Origin: Candidatus Eisenbacteria bacterium
GTDB lineage: Bacteria; Eisenbacteria; RBG-16-71-46; SZUA-252
NCBI GenBank assembly: GCA_035712245.1
Contig: DASTBC010000060.1
Span: 1 to 36,420, forward strand
DNA: 36,420 nucleotides
Reading direction: 5' to 3'
In this document: piece after piece, positions 28,885-36,302 of the stretch
How positions within the stretch are numbered: the first letter of the stretch is position 1
How the letters are laid out: every line of letters starts with the position of its first letter
Made by a program: the position numbers and the translations under genes
Notes under the pieces: model-generated
What the model saw: only the letters and a program-made list of their open reading frames with translations
Database searches by the model: none
What the model was told of the DNA's origin: nothing

Positions 28885-29801
28885 TCGGTCGTGCCCTCGG
28901 CTTCTTCGTCACCGCCGCCTTGGCGGGTGCCGCCGGCGCCGCGCCTTCCGCGCTCGCGCAAGGCAACGATCTCTCCAAGGTGACGATCCAGACCGAGAAG
29001 CTCGCGGACGGAGTCGCGATGCTCCAGGGCGCCGGAGGGAACATCGGCGTTTCCTACGGCGCGGACGGGCCGGTTCTCGTCGACGACCAGTTCGCGCCGC
29101 TCACGTCCAAGATCCGCGCGGCCGTCTCGGTGTTGAGCCCGAAGCCGATCCGGTTCGTCCTGAACACCCACTGGCACCCGGACCACGTCGGCGGGAACGA
29201 GAACCTCGGCAAGGGCGGCGTCGCCATCGTCGCGCACGAGAACGTCCGAAAGCGGATGTCCGTGGGCCGCGCCGCGACCGAGCTGCGCGGAGCCGTGCCT
29301 CCGGCCACGAAGGAGGCGCTCCCGGTCGTCACGTTCACCTCGGACGTGACCTTCCACTGGAATGGCGACTCGATCCACGTGTTCCACGTCGGCCCCGCGC
29401 ACACGGACGGAGACGCGATGGTGCACTTCACGCGCGCGAACGTGCTCCACATGGGGGATGTGTTCTTCAACGGGAACTACCCGTTCGTGGACGTGTCGAG
29501 CGGCGGGTCGTTCCTCGGATATCTCGCGGCCGTGGACCGGGCGATGGCTCTGGTGAATGACCGCACGCGGATCATCCCGGGGCACGGTCCCGCGGGAGAT
29601 CGCGCGGCGCTCGTGAAGTACCGCGAGATGCTCGTCGGCGTGCGCGAGGCGGTGCAGGCGCTCGTCACCGCGGGCAAGACCGCGGACGAGGCGGTCGCGG
29701 CGAAGCCGACGGCGGCATGGGATCCGGCGTGGGGCGGAGGATTCATCAAGGGCGACGCGCTCACGCGGACGGTGTTCGAGGAGCTCGCCCGGAAGAAGTA
29801 G
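28881..29801 (+). CDS. Exported metallo-beta-lactamase-fold hydrolase
   Basis: A 306-residue MBL-fold enzyme with a signal peptide ending near ALAQG. The metal site motifs are THWHPDHVGG (His97, His99, Asp101, His102), the second-shell HTDGD, GDVFFNG (bridging Asp) and IPGHGP (last His), so a binuclear site is complete. The layout resembles periplasmic MBL proteins related to class B beta-lactamases or quinoprotein relay enzymes; the substrate is unknown and resistance should not be assumed. The ATG has AAGGAG upstream. It overlaps the preceding small membrane protein gene by 4 nt, and its 3' end overlaps the convergent hydrolase gene by 41 nt. Confidence 0.9.
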   Translation: MIGRALGFFVTAALAGAAGAAPSALAQGNDLSKVTIQTEKLADGVAMLQGAGGNIGVSYGADGPVLVDDQFAPLTSKIRAAVSVLSPKPIRFVLNTHWHPDHVGGNENLGKGGVAIVAHENVRKRMSVGRAATELRGAVPPATKEALPVVTFTSDVTFHWNGDSIHVFHVGPAHTDGDAMVHFTRANVLHMGDVFFNGNYPFVDVSSGGSFLGYLAAVDRAMALVNDRTRIIPGHGPAGDRAALVKYREMLVGVREAVQALVTAGKTADEAVAAKPTAAWDPAWGGGFIKGDALTRTVFEELARKK

Positions 29802-30708
29802 CGCTCGGTCGCCGCGTTCGGCGAGAGGTGCGGCGCTCGGGGACGAGCGCGATCGCGCTGCTCGCGCGCCACGCCGCGGCCAGGTGATCCGCGATCGTCT
29901 CCGCGACCGAGCGGCTTCCCCAGTACGCCGTGTGCGAGAGCGGCGTCCAGCGCGTGAGGAGGGACCCCACGTCCACCGCGCGATCCTCCGTCACGGCCTT
30001 CCGGTACTTCGCGTTCAAACCACGCAGCGGATATCCGATCACGTCATCCGGATCGTAGACGTTGATCCACCTTCCGTGGAGCCCCGGATGGTGCCGCTCG
30101 AGGCACGGCATCCGGACCGGCTCGCCGAATCGCGGATAGCGCAGACTCCAGAGCGCGATCGGGCTCCCCATCGTGACGAGGAGCGCGAGCGTCTCCCCTC
30201 GCTCGAGCGGCGTGCCGTTGATGCGCTCGCGGACACACTCCCCCATGAAGGAGCCGCGCCGCTTCATCAGGTCGTAGAGATAGTTGCTGGCGATCACGGT
30301 CCCCAGGCTGTGCGCGATGACGCAGAGCGGCGCGCGCGCCCCAGCGCGCGCGGCGAGGCTCGCGAGCGAATCGGCCACGACCTCGTGGATGGCGTCGTAG
30401 GCCGAACGATCGTGCGGCGACGGCTGGTACGCGATCGCGTCCCCGGCGAAGTGGACCATGAAGTCACGGAGCCGTCCGTACCGGAGGGGTCCGTCCTCGT
30501 GGACGCGTCTCCAGAGCTCGGCCTCGGGGCGGCTCAGCGCGGGGCTCCAGTTCACCTCCTCGAAGACGAGCTCCTCCGTCACGTCCGTCTCCGGAACGCC
30601 CGCACCGGAAGCGAACGCCCGCAGGAGGGCGCTTCGCATCGGTTCGGAGTATCCGGGCTCGGTGCGTCCGATGCCGTGCAGGAAGGCGATCGCGAGCTTG
30701 TGCGGCAT
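29761..30708 (-). CDS. Alpha/beta-fold hydrolase (lipase/esterase-like)
   Basis: A 315-residue protein without signal peptide. The oxyanion-side start is LAIAFLHGIGR, the nucleophile elbow is IAHSLGT with Ser134, a likely acid is in NVYDPDDVIGYPL, and a candidate catalytic His is in TPLSHTAYW. The overall pattern is like PGAP1/serine-esterase-type hydrolases. Substrate is unknown. The start MPHKLAIAF is preceded by GGGGGA; a longer upstream frame is a shadow. The Arg-rich C-terminus overlaps the convergent MBL gene by 41 nt. Confidence 0.82.
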   Translation of the reverse strand: MPHKLAIAFLHGIGRTEPGYSEPMRSALLRAFASGAGVPETDVTEELVFEEVNWSPALSRPEAELWRRVHEDGPLRYGRLRDFMVHFAGDAIAYQPSPHDRSAYDAIHEVVADSLASLAARAGARAPLCVIAHSLGTVIASNYLYDLMKRRGSFMGECVRERINGTPLERGETLALLVTMGSPIALWSLRYPRFGEPVRMPCLERHHPGLHGRWINVYDPDDVIGYPLRGLNAKYRKAVTEDRAVDVGSLLTRWTPLSHTAYWGSRSVAETIADHLAAAWRASSAIALVPERRTSRRTRRPSATSSGRAPRTPSA

Positions 30709-30890
30709 GAGAGGTCCCCCTGCCCCTGTATCGGCAGGTGGCGGCGAGGACTGGAGGGCGGCCCAGGGACGTCCGCCCCGGGACGGCATTCGCCAACGGG
30801 ACATGGGCCTCGCCGGTAGTCCCGGACGAGGCGGCCTGCGAGCCGCGGGAGATCCCCGGGGTTCGCCACTCGCCGCCCAAGGAGCGGAAC

Positions 30891-32072
30891 ATGGCACCAC
30901 GGTTCCACGTACCGGCACTTCTTCTCGCTGCGGCGCTCATCTCGGTCGGTTGCGCCTCGACCCGGGATCTGGACCTCGGGACCGAGACCGGGTACTCGGA
31001 CGAAGGCACCCTCTACGACGACCTCGATACGTACGGCGCTTGGGTCGACGTTGCGCCTCTTGGCTGGGTGTGGTGCCCCGAGGTCGCGACCGCCTGGCAG
31101 CCCTACACGGCGGGGTACTGGGTCTCCAGCGACCAGGGCTGGCTCTGGGTTTCCGAGGACCCGTGGGGCTCCGTTCCCTACCACTATGGGCGGTGGGCCT
31201 TCGATGACGGTTACGGCTGGATCTGGGTGCCGGGAGACGTGTGGGCGCCCGCGTGGGTTGCCTGGCGGTACGGAGACGGTTGGGTCGGCTGGGCACCCCT
31301 TCCCCCGGAGGTGCCGTGGTCCGTCCACGTGGGCACCGATCTCTCGCCGGACGATCTCGACCGGCGCATCCGCCGCCGCTACTGGTCGTTCACGAAGGCG
31401 GACGAATTCGGCACGAGGCGTGAGCGGGTCCGTGTGGCGTCATCCGAGAAGGACGAGTCGCTCCTCGAGCGAACCCGGAACATCACGAAGCTCGCCGCGG
31501 GACAGCGTCCGGTGGAGACGGGCCTCCGTCCCGATCTCATTCACGAGCTCCGCGGGAAGCAGATCGAACGGGTTCGGATCGTCGACGCGGCGAAACCGGG
31601 GGCCAAAGGCGTTCGCATACGCGATGGAAACGCGGAGGTCTATCGCCCTCAGGCGCAGGTGAACTCCCTGGTTCGGGACCGCGTGCGATCGGTGCCGTCG
31701 GCCAAGGAGTCGAAGCCGGATGTCCCGGCGAGAACGCGCGCGGAGCGCGAGCCGGCGATGCCTGCCCAGGTGGCGCCGCGCGAGACAACCGAGCCAGTCC
31801 AGGTGTCGCGGCGCGAGGACGTGACGCGCGAGGACCGCGACGAGAGCGTCCGGCAACGCGCCGAGAGAGTCGCGCGGCAGCGCGAGGACGTCGCCCGTCA
31901 GAAGGAAGAGGCCGCGGCGCGGCAGCGGGAGCTGGCCCTTCGGGAGCGCGAGGCGGCGGCGAAGCGGCGCGAGGTGATGTCCCGCGAACGGAAGCAGGAC
32001 ACCGTCGACTCCGAGGATCGGGAGCGCGGCAACTCACCCAAACGGTCCCGAGGACCCAGGGCCGACTCGTAG
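30891..32072 (+). CDS. DUF6600-like W-rich lipoprotein with charged coiled-coil tail
   Basis: A 393-residue predicted lipoprotein (lipobox ISVGC, Cys21). Residues about 45-165 are repeats rich in Trp, Tyr and Gly (YGAWVDVAPLGWVWCPE, YHYGRWAFDDGYGWIWVPG, WVAWRYGDGWVGWAPLPPE), the pattern of DUF6600 proteins often found near FecR-like proteins. The second half changes to a long Arg, Glu and Ala-rich region (about 290-393) likely to form a coiled coil. Function is unknown; surface exposure is inference. An AAGGAG ribosome site precedes the ATG, and a longer upstream frame lacks support. Confidence 0.85.
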   Translation: MAPRFHVPALLLAAALISVGCASTRDLDLGTETGYSDEGTLYDDLDTYGAWVDVAPLGWVWCPEVATAWQPYTAGYWVSSDQGWLWVSEDPWGSVPYHYGRWAFDDGYGWIWVPGDVWAPAWVAWRYGDGWVGWAPLPPEVPWSVHVGTDLSPDDLDRRIRRRYWSFTKADEFGTRRERVRVASSEKDESLLERTRNITKLAAGQRPVETGLRPDLIHELRGKQIERVRIVDAAKPGAKGVRIRDGNAEVYRPQAQVNSLVRDRVRSVPSAKESKPDVPARTRAEREPAMPAQVAPRETTEPVQVSRREDVTREDRDESVRQRAERVARQREDVARQKEEAAARQRELALREREAAAKRREVMSRERKQDTVDSEDRERGNSPKRSRGPRADS

Positions 32073-32077
32073 CCTGG

Positions 32078-32113
32078 GAGGCGCCGCACTACGAAGATCG
32101 GGCACGGCGCCTC
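32078..32113. terminator. Bidirectional hairpin between convergent genes
   Basis: A perfect 9-bp inverted repeat (32078-32086 with 32105-32113, GAGGCGCCG/CGGCGCCTC) with an 18-nt loop lies in the 78-nt gap between two convergent lipoprotein genes. There is no T-run on either strand, so it may be a GC-type terminator or 3'-end stabiliser. Confidence 0.4.
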
Positions 32114-32150
32114 TCGATGTTCGAGCCCGGCTCGAGGGGTTGGGGGTCGG

Positions 32151-33137
32151 TCAGAATGGAGAGCCGCTTTGGGACGCGGTTCGCCGGATCTTGGCCGACG
32201 AGATGCGCCAGGCGCGCTGCTCGGGCGTGGCGCCGTCCACGACACTCCTTCGGAGCGTGTACGTGCCTCCCAATGACTCCCGCGTGCCGTCCGTGCGGCG
32301 GGCGGTGACGAGAACGGGAACCTCGACATAGCGGGATCCGGCGGCGCCTTCGACACGGCTCGGCGGCGCCACGTCGACCTCCACGGAAGCCGTACCCTCG
32401 AATCCGCGCTGGAACTGGTCGAGGGTCTGACCGCTCGCCCGGCCACTGGACGCCCACATGCGGTAGGCGTCCGGATAACGCCGCTCCGCGATCGCACGGT
32501 AGTACTCCCGGATCAGGTCGGCCGCGTGCTCGGGGGATGGCTCGCCGAGGGTGGTGTCCTGGATTGCCTCGCGCGGCGACGCCGGTGCCCGCTCCGTCGC
32601 GCGCGTCCCCTGGAGGAGCTGCGCGATCCGCCATCCCTCGGGGCCGCGTACGACCGTGACACGAACCGGAATCCTTCGCGACGCGCCGCCGGGAGGCGTG
32701 GCGCTCGTGCGCTCCACGACCGAGCCCACATAGATGATCTGGGCAGTCCCCCCGTGGGGAGCCTCGATCGCGTCCGTGATCTCGATCCCGGCGGGCCAGG
32801 GGCTGGACGTCAGCCTTCCGGGCGAGTCGGCGGGCCGATCGAGCCACGTCTCGAGGAGCGCCGGCGTGACGAACGCGCCATACTCGGAGCGAAGGGAGAC
32901 GCGGAGGAGCGAATCGGGCGCGAGGAGGGGGACGCGCTGGAGACGCTCGCCGAAGCGGAGGACGACGGCGCGAGCCGCGGCCGAGTCCGCGGCGCTCGGT
33001 GGCTTGGGACGCGAGTCCGGGATCCCCCCCGAGCACCCGGCGACGATCGCCACGAAGCAGATCGCCGCGAGGCGCCGTGGAGCGCAACCCGCCGCCCGCA
33101 AACCGCTTCGACCCGGATCAGGATCGATGGAGCCCAT
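32151..33137 (-). CDS. Lipoprotein with two NTF2-like domains, unknown function
   Basis: A 328-residue lipoprotein (lipobox IVAGC, Cys35). The mature part looks like two SnoaL/NTF2-like halves: the first from about 50 (SAAARAVVLRFGERLQRVPL) to 175 (VTVVRGPEGWRIAQLLQG), the second from about 208 (AADLIREYYRAIAERRYPDA) to the end (RAWRISSAKI). Each half has the N-terminal helix and final beta-strand with W-R-I expected for this fold. A pseudo-repeat within one protein suggests an internal duplication. No enzyme motif is evident. AAGGA lies 9 nt before the ATG. The next gene starts divergently 47 bp away. Confidence 0.78.
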   Translation of the reverse strand: MGSIDPDPGRSGLRAAGCAPRRLAAICFVAIVAGCSGGIPDSRPKPPSAADSAAARAVVLRFGERLQRVPLLAPDSLLRVSLRSEYGAFVTPALLETWLDRPADSPGRLTSSPWPAGIEITDAIEAPHGGTAQIIYVGSVVERTSATPPGGASRRIPVRVTVVRGPEGWRIAQLLQGTRATERAPASPREAIQDTTLGEPSPEHAADLIREYYRAIAERRYPDAYRMWASSGRASGQTLDQFQRGFEGTASVEVDVAPPSRVEGAAGSRYVEVPVLVTARRTDGTRESLGGTYTLRRSVVDGATPEQRAWRISSAKIRRTASQSGSPF

Positions 33138-33184
33138 GTCGATAATTCCTTAGGTTACGTGGAGGATTCCCGAGGGCAGGCTCG

Positions 33185-33592
33185 ATGAACCGCTACGCCA
33201 CGCATCTGCTCCTGGACATCGTGCGAAAGGTCCTGAGCCTTCTCCTACCGCTTGCGACGATACTCCTTGCGGCGCCTGCCATGGGGGTCCTGATCTTCGG
33301 CATGTTTGGAGGGGTGAACGGCTTCATCCTGCTCGTGAATGTCGGCGTCGTGCTCGGACTGCTGGCGGCACCCGGTTACCTGTTCGCCGTGTTCCGAACG
33401 CACGGCCTCGCACGAGTCCCACCGGGTCAGCGTGTGTGGATCGCGCGGAGCCTGATCGCGGCCTCCCTGGCCTGCGTCATCGCGCTTCCGTTCACGGCCG
33501 TGGCGTGGCAGCTGGCCTTGCTGCCGCTCGCGACACTGGGCCTCTGCCTCGAGCGCCTCCACCACTGCAGGGCGGTCTGGCGGAGGGGGTAG
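33185..33592 (+). CDS. Small integral membrane protein, unknown function
   Basis: A 135-residue protein with four hydrophobic segments (VLSLLLPLATILLAAPAMGVL, GFILLVNVGVVLGLLAAPGYLF, SLIAASLACVIALPFTAV, and a last one near ALLPLATLGLCL). I do not recognise a family. GAGGGCAGG precedes the ATG. Its last five codons overlap the 3' end of tRNA-Ser(TGA), which is encoded on the other strand. The gap to the divergent lipoprotein gene is only 47 bp. Confidence 0.65.
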   Translation: MNRYATHLLLDIVRKVLSLLLPLATILLAAPAMGVLIFGMFGGVNGFILLVNVGVVLGLLAAPGYLFAVFRTHGLARVPPGQRVWIARSLIAASLACVIALPFTAVAWQLALLPLATLGLCLERLHHCRAVWRRG

Positions 33593-33665
33593 GATTCGAA
33601 CCCACGGTGCCTTGCGGCACAGCGGTTTTCAAGACCGCCGCCTTAAACCACTCGGCCACCCCTCC
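33578..33665 (-). tRNA. tRNA-Ser (anticodon TGA), CCA encoded
   Basis: A class II tRNA with acceptor GGAGGGG/CCCCTCC, D-arm TGGCCGAGTGGTTTAAGGC, anticodon stem GCGGT/ACCGC around CTTGAAA (anticodon TGA), variable arm GTGCCGCAAGGCAC and T-arm GGGTTCGAATCCT. Discriminator G and CCA are encoded. Its 5' half is repeated at 36256-36302, which suggests it served as an integration site. It overlaps the convergent membrane protein gene. Confidence 0.96.
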
Positions 33666-33738
33666 GCTCCGGGCAGCATTGTAAGCTGCACCTCCTTCCT
33701 GCAGACAACCGGCTTCCAGCGGAATAAACTTCCGCGGC

Positions 33739-36054
33739 ATGGCGCTCTCCCCCAAGACCCGCCTCGGAACCTACGAAATCCTGGGTCACCTCGGCTCGGG
33801 CGGGATGGGCGAGGTCTATCGAGCCCGGGACCTCCGCCTGGGCCGCGACGTGGCGGTCAAGGTGTTGCCCGCGGGCGTTGCCTCCTCCCCCGACCAACTC
33901 GCCCGGCTCGAGCGCGAGGCGAGGACGGTGGCGGGGCTCAATCATCCCAATATCGTCACGCTTCATTCGGTCGAGGATGAGGACGGCATTCGATTCCTCA
34001 CGATGGAGCTGGTCGAGGGGCAGAGTCTCGCGGATCTGATCCCCTCGGGCGGGCTCCCTTTCAACCGCGTCCTCGAGCTATCGATTCCCCTCGCCGACGC
34101 CTTGGTCGCGGCCCATGAACGCGGCGTGGTCCATCGGGATCTCAAGCCCGGCAACGTGATGGTGAATCGCGACGGCCGGGTCAAGGTCATGGACTTCGGC
34201 CTCGCGAAGATGGCCAGCGTGGAGTCGGCCCTCGGAACCATCGATGCCACGGTCGATTCTCCCGTTTCCGCTCCTGGGCAGGTCGTGGGTACGATTCCCT
34301 ACATGGCGCCGGAGCAGATTCGAGGCGAGGCGGTTGACGCACGAGCCGATCTCTTTGCCTTGGGAATCATCCTCTTCGAGCTGACGACCGGCCGCCGCCC
34401 GTTCGCAGGCGCGAGCCCCGCGGACGTGAGCTCATCGATTCTCCGCGACACGCCGGAGCCGCTCACGCGAGCGCGCAAGGATCTGCCCAAGGATCTCGAG
34501 CGCCTCGTGAGCCGTTGCCTGGAGAAGAACCCTAGAGATCGGGCGCAGACGGCGCTCGACATCTCGAACGAGCTTCGGCGGATGAGGCGCGAGCTGGAGC
34601 GGGCGGCGTTGGAGAAGGAGCCTTCGGACAAGGTCGCCTCGATCGCCGTGCTTCCCTTCGTGAATCGAAGCGCGAGCGTGGACGACGAATACTTCTCCGA
34701 TGGCCTCGCCGATGAGCTGCTCAACGTATTGGCGAAGATCAGGGGACTCCGGGTGGCGGCGCGGACGTCGGCGTTCCACTTCAAGGGAAAGGACACGACC
34801 ATCGCCGAGATCGGCAGCGCGCTCCATGTCGCCACCGTGCTCGAAGGAAGTGTCCGGAAGGCCGGGAATCGCGTGCGGATCTCGGTGCAGCTCGTGAAGG
34901 TCTCCGACGGCTATCACCTCTGGTCCGAGACGTACGACCGGACGCTCGAAGACATTTTCGCGGTCCAAGATGACATTGCTCAGTCCGTGGTGAAGGAGAT
35001 GAGGACGGTGCTCCTGGGTGAACAGGCGGACTCGGACGCGAGCGGCCAAGCGAAGGCGGAGGTTGCCAGGGCGGCGAAAGGGCGGGCCACGCATCCCGAG
35101 GCGCACCGTCTTTACCTCATGGCCCGCCACCATATCAATCAATCCAGTCCGGAAGAGACCGCCATCGGGATCGATCACCTGATGAAGGCGCTGGAGCTGG
35201 ACCCGGAGTTCACGCTCGCGTTCGTCGAGGTCAGTCGAGCTCGGATGAACCAAGCCGCTTTTAACTGGGTCCCTTTGGTCGAGGGATTCAAGCAAGCGAG
35301 AGAAGCGGCGGAGCGGGCTCTTGCGCTTGAGCCGGAGCTGGCGGAGGGGCACGCCCAAATGGCCTGGATCCAAGTGAGCCATGACCGAGACTGGCGAGGA
35401 GCGGAAGCTTCGGTCGCACGAGCGTTGGAGATTGCGCCAGCGGACCCAAAGGTGCTCCGCGCCGCGGGGATGATGGCGAGAGTCCTGGGGCGTGTAGATG
35501 AGGCCATTCGCTTCTCTCGTCGCGCCTTGGAACAGGACGCGCTGAACTCGGTGGCCTACAGAAACCTCGGGGGCATCCTACATTCGGCGGGCCAGCTTGC
35601 GGAGGCGGAGGCAGCCATGCGAAAGGGCCTTGACCTCTCCCCGCAAGCGACAGGCCCGCGGGGACAACTCGCGCAGATTCTCGCCGCCCAGGGCCGCATT
35701 GAGGAGGCGGCGGCCGAGGCGATGCAGGAACCTGACGAGCTATTTCGACTCTGGTCGCTGGCGATCGTGAGTCACATCGCGGGGCATCGTGCGAAGTCGG
35801 ATGAAGCGCTGCGTGAAATGATCGAGAAGTACGCGGGTGATTCCGCCTATCAGATTGCTGAAGTCTTCGGCGCGCGCGGCGAGGTGGATGCCGCCTTCGA
35901 ATGGCTCGATCGGGCGGCGGTCCAGGGCGACCCCGGCATCATGCATCTTAGGGCGTCCGTGCCCCTTCGCTCGCTCCACCGCGATTCGAGGTGGGGTGCG
36001 TATTTGAAGAAGGTGGGGTTGGAGGAGCGCGCGACCCCGTCGCGCGGCGGCTAG
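33739..36054 (+). CDS. Serine/threonine protein kinase with TolB/FlgO-like domain and TPR repeats
   Basis: A 771-residue multidomain protein. Residues about 12-275 are a Hanks-type kinase with all key residues: GSGGMG (19-24), VAVK Lys41, HRDLKPGN (Asp134), DFG (Asp152) and YMAPEQIRG. Residues about 305-430 resemble the TolB/FlgO-like domain of adenylate-cyclase and OmpR-type regulators (IAVLPFVNRSAS, FSDGLADELLNVLAK, EGSVRKAGNRVRISVQLV, WSETYDRTLEDIF). From about 465 onward at least five TPR units follow (for example AMRKGLDLSP, AEAAMRK). No membrane helix is seen, so it is cytosolic. It carries more A/T third bases than its neighbours (ttt, ttg, caa, aga codons in 35.2-35.5 kb) and lies between two copies of a tRNA half, suggesting transfer. 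Confidence 0.93.
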   Translation: MALSPKTRLGTYEILGHLGSGGMGEVYRARDLRLGRDVAVKVLPAGVASSPDQLARLEREARTVAGLNHPNIVTLHSVEDEDGIRFLTMELVEGQSLADLIPSGGLPFNRVLELSIPLADALVAAHERGVVHRDLKPGNVMVNRDGRVKVMDFGLAKMASVESALGTIDATVDSPVSAPGQVVGTIPYMAPEQIRGEAVDARADLFALGIILFELTTGRRPFAGASPADVSSSILRDTPEPLTRARKDLPKDLERLVSRCLEKNPRDRAQTALDISNELRRMRRELERAALEKEPSDKVASIAVLPFVNRSASVDDEYFSDGLADELLNVLAKIRGLRVAARTSAFHFKGKDTTIAEIGSALHVATVLEGSVRKAGNRVRISVQLVKVSDGYHLWSETYDRTLEDIFAVQDDIAQSVVKEMRTVLLGEQADSDASGQAKAEVARAAKGRATHPEAHRLYLMARHHINQSSPEETAIGIDHLMKALELDPEFTLAFVEVSRARMNQAAFNWVPLVEGFKQAREAAERALALEPELAEGHAQMAWIQVSHDRDWRGAEASVARALEIAPADPKVLRAAGMMARVLGRVDEAIRFSRRALEQDALNSVAYRNLGGILHSAGQLAEAEAAMRKGLDLSPQATGPRGQLAQILAAQGRIEEAAAEAMQEPDELFRLWSLAIVSHIAGHRAKSDEALREMIEKYAGDSAYQIAEVFGARGEVDAAFEWLDRAAVQGDPGIMHLRASVPLRSLHRDSRWGAYLKKVGLEERATPSRGG

Positions 36055-36255
36055 GCCCGGTCGAGCCTGTCCCTGTCCTGAGGAGCGTCGTTTCCGCGGT
36101 GATCTCTGGATCAACGCTCCCTGTGACCGGATTGTGACCACTTGAGCGCCCTCTCATGTCCCCTTCTGATCAAAGAGAAGCGCCCCGGAAGCTGACTGCC
36201 CCCAAGGCGCTGAATGACTCGCGGACGTAAACCAGGTTCGGGGCGAATGACGTGT
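36055..36255. other. Gene-free stretch after the kinase
   Basis: No credible gene is seen. A 7-bp inverted repeat (36082-36088 with 36114-36120) lies shortly after the kinase stop and might stabilise its transcript end. Two copies of TGTGACC lie 11 bp apart (36122-36128, 36133-36139), the spacing of one helical turn. Confidence 0.5.
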
Positions 36256-36300
36256 AGCGGTTTTCAAGACCGCCGCGTTAAACCACTCGGCCACCCCTCC
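36256..36300 (-). pseudogene. tRNA-Ser(TGA) 5'-half fragment, candidate attachment site
   Basis: This matches the 5' half of the intact tRNA-Ser(TGA) from acceptor to the end of the anticodon stem. The repeat as a whole (36256-36302 against 33621-33667) is 47 nt with one mismatch (36277 g, 33642 c). The mismatch breaks a D-stem pair. The variable arm, T-arm and 3' acceptor strand are absent, so it cannot make a tRNA. Both copies point the same way and flank the kinase gene, as expected for the ends of an integrated element or a tandem duplication remnant. Confidence 0.88.
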
Positions 36301-36302
36301 GC

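Noticed and set aside
28881-29801. Antibiotic-resistance metallo-beta-lactamase
   Set aside because: The fold and metal site are present, but many exported MBL proteins of this type are not lactamases, and nothing in the neighbourhood suggests resistance.
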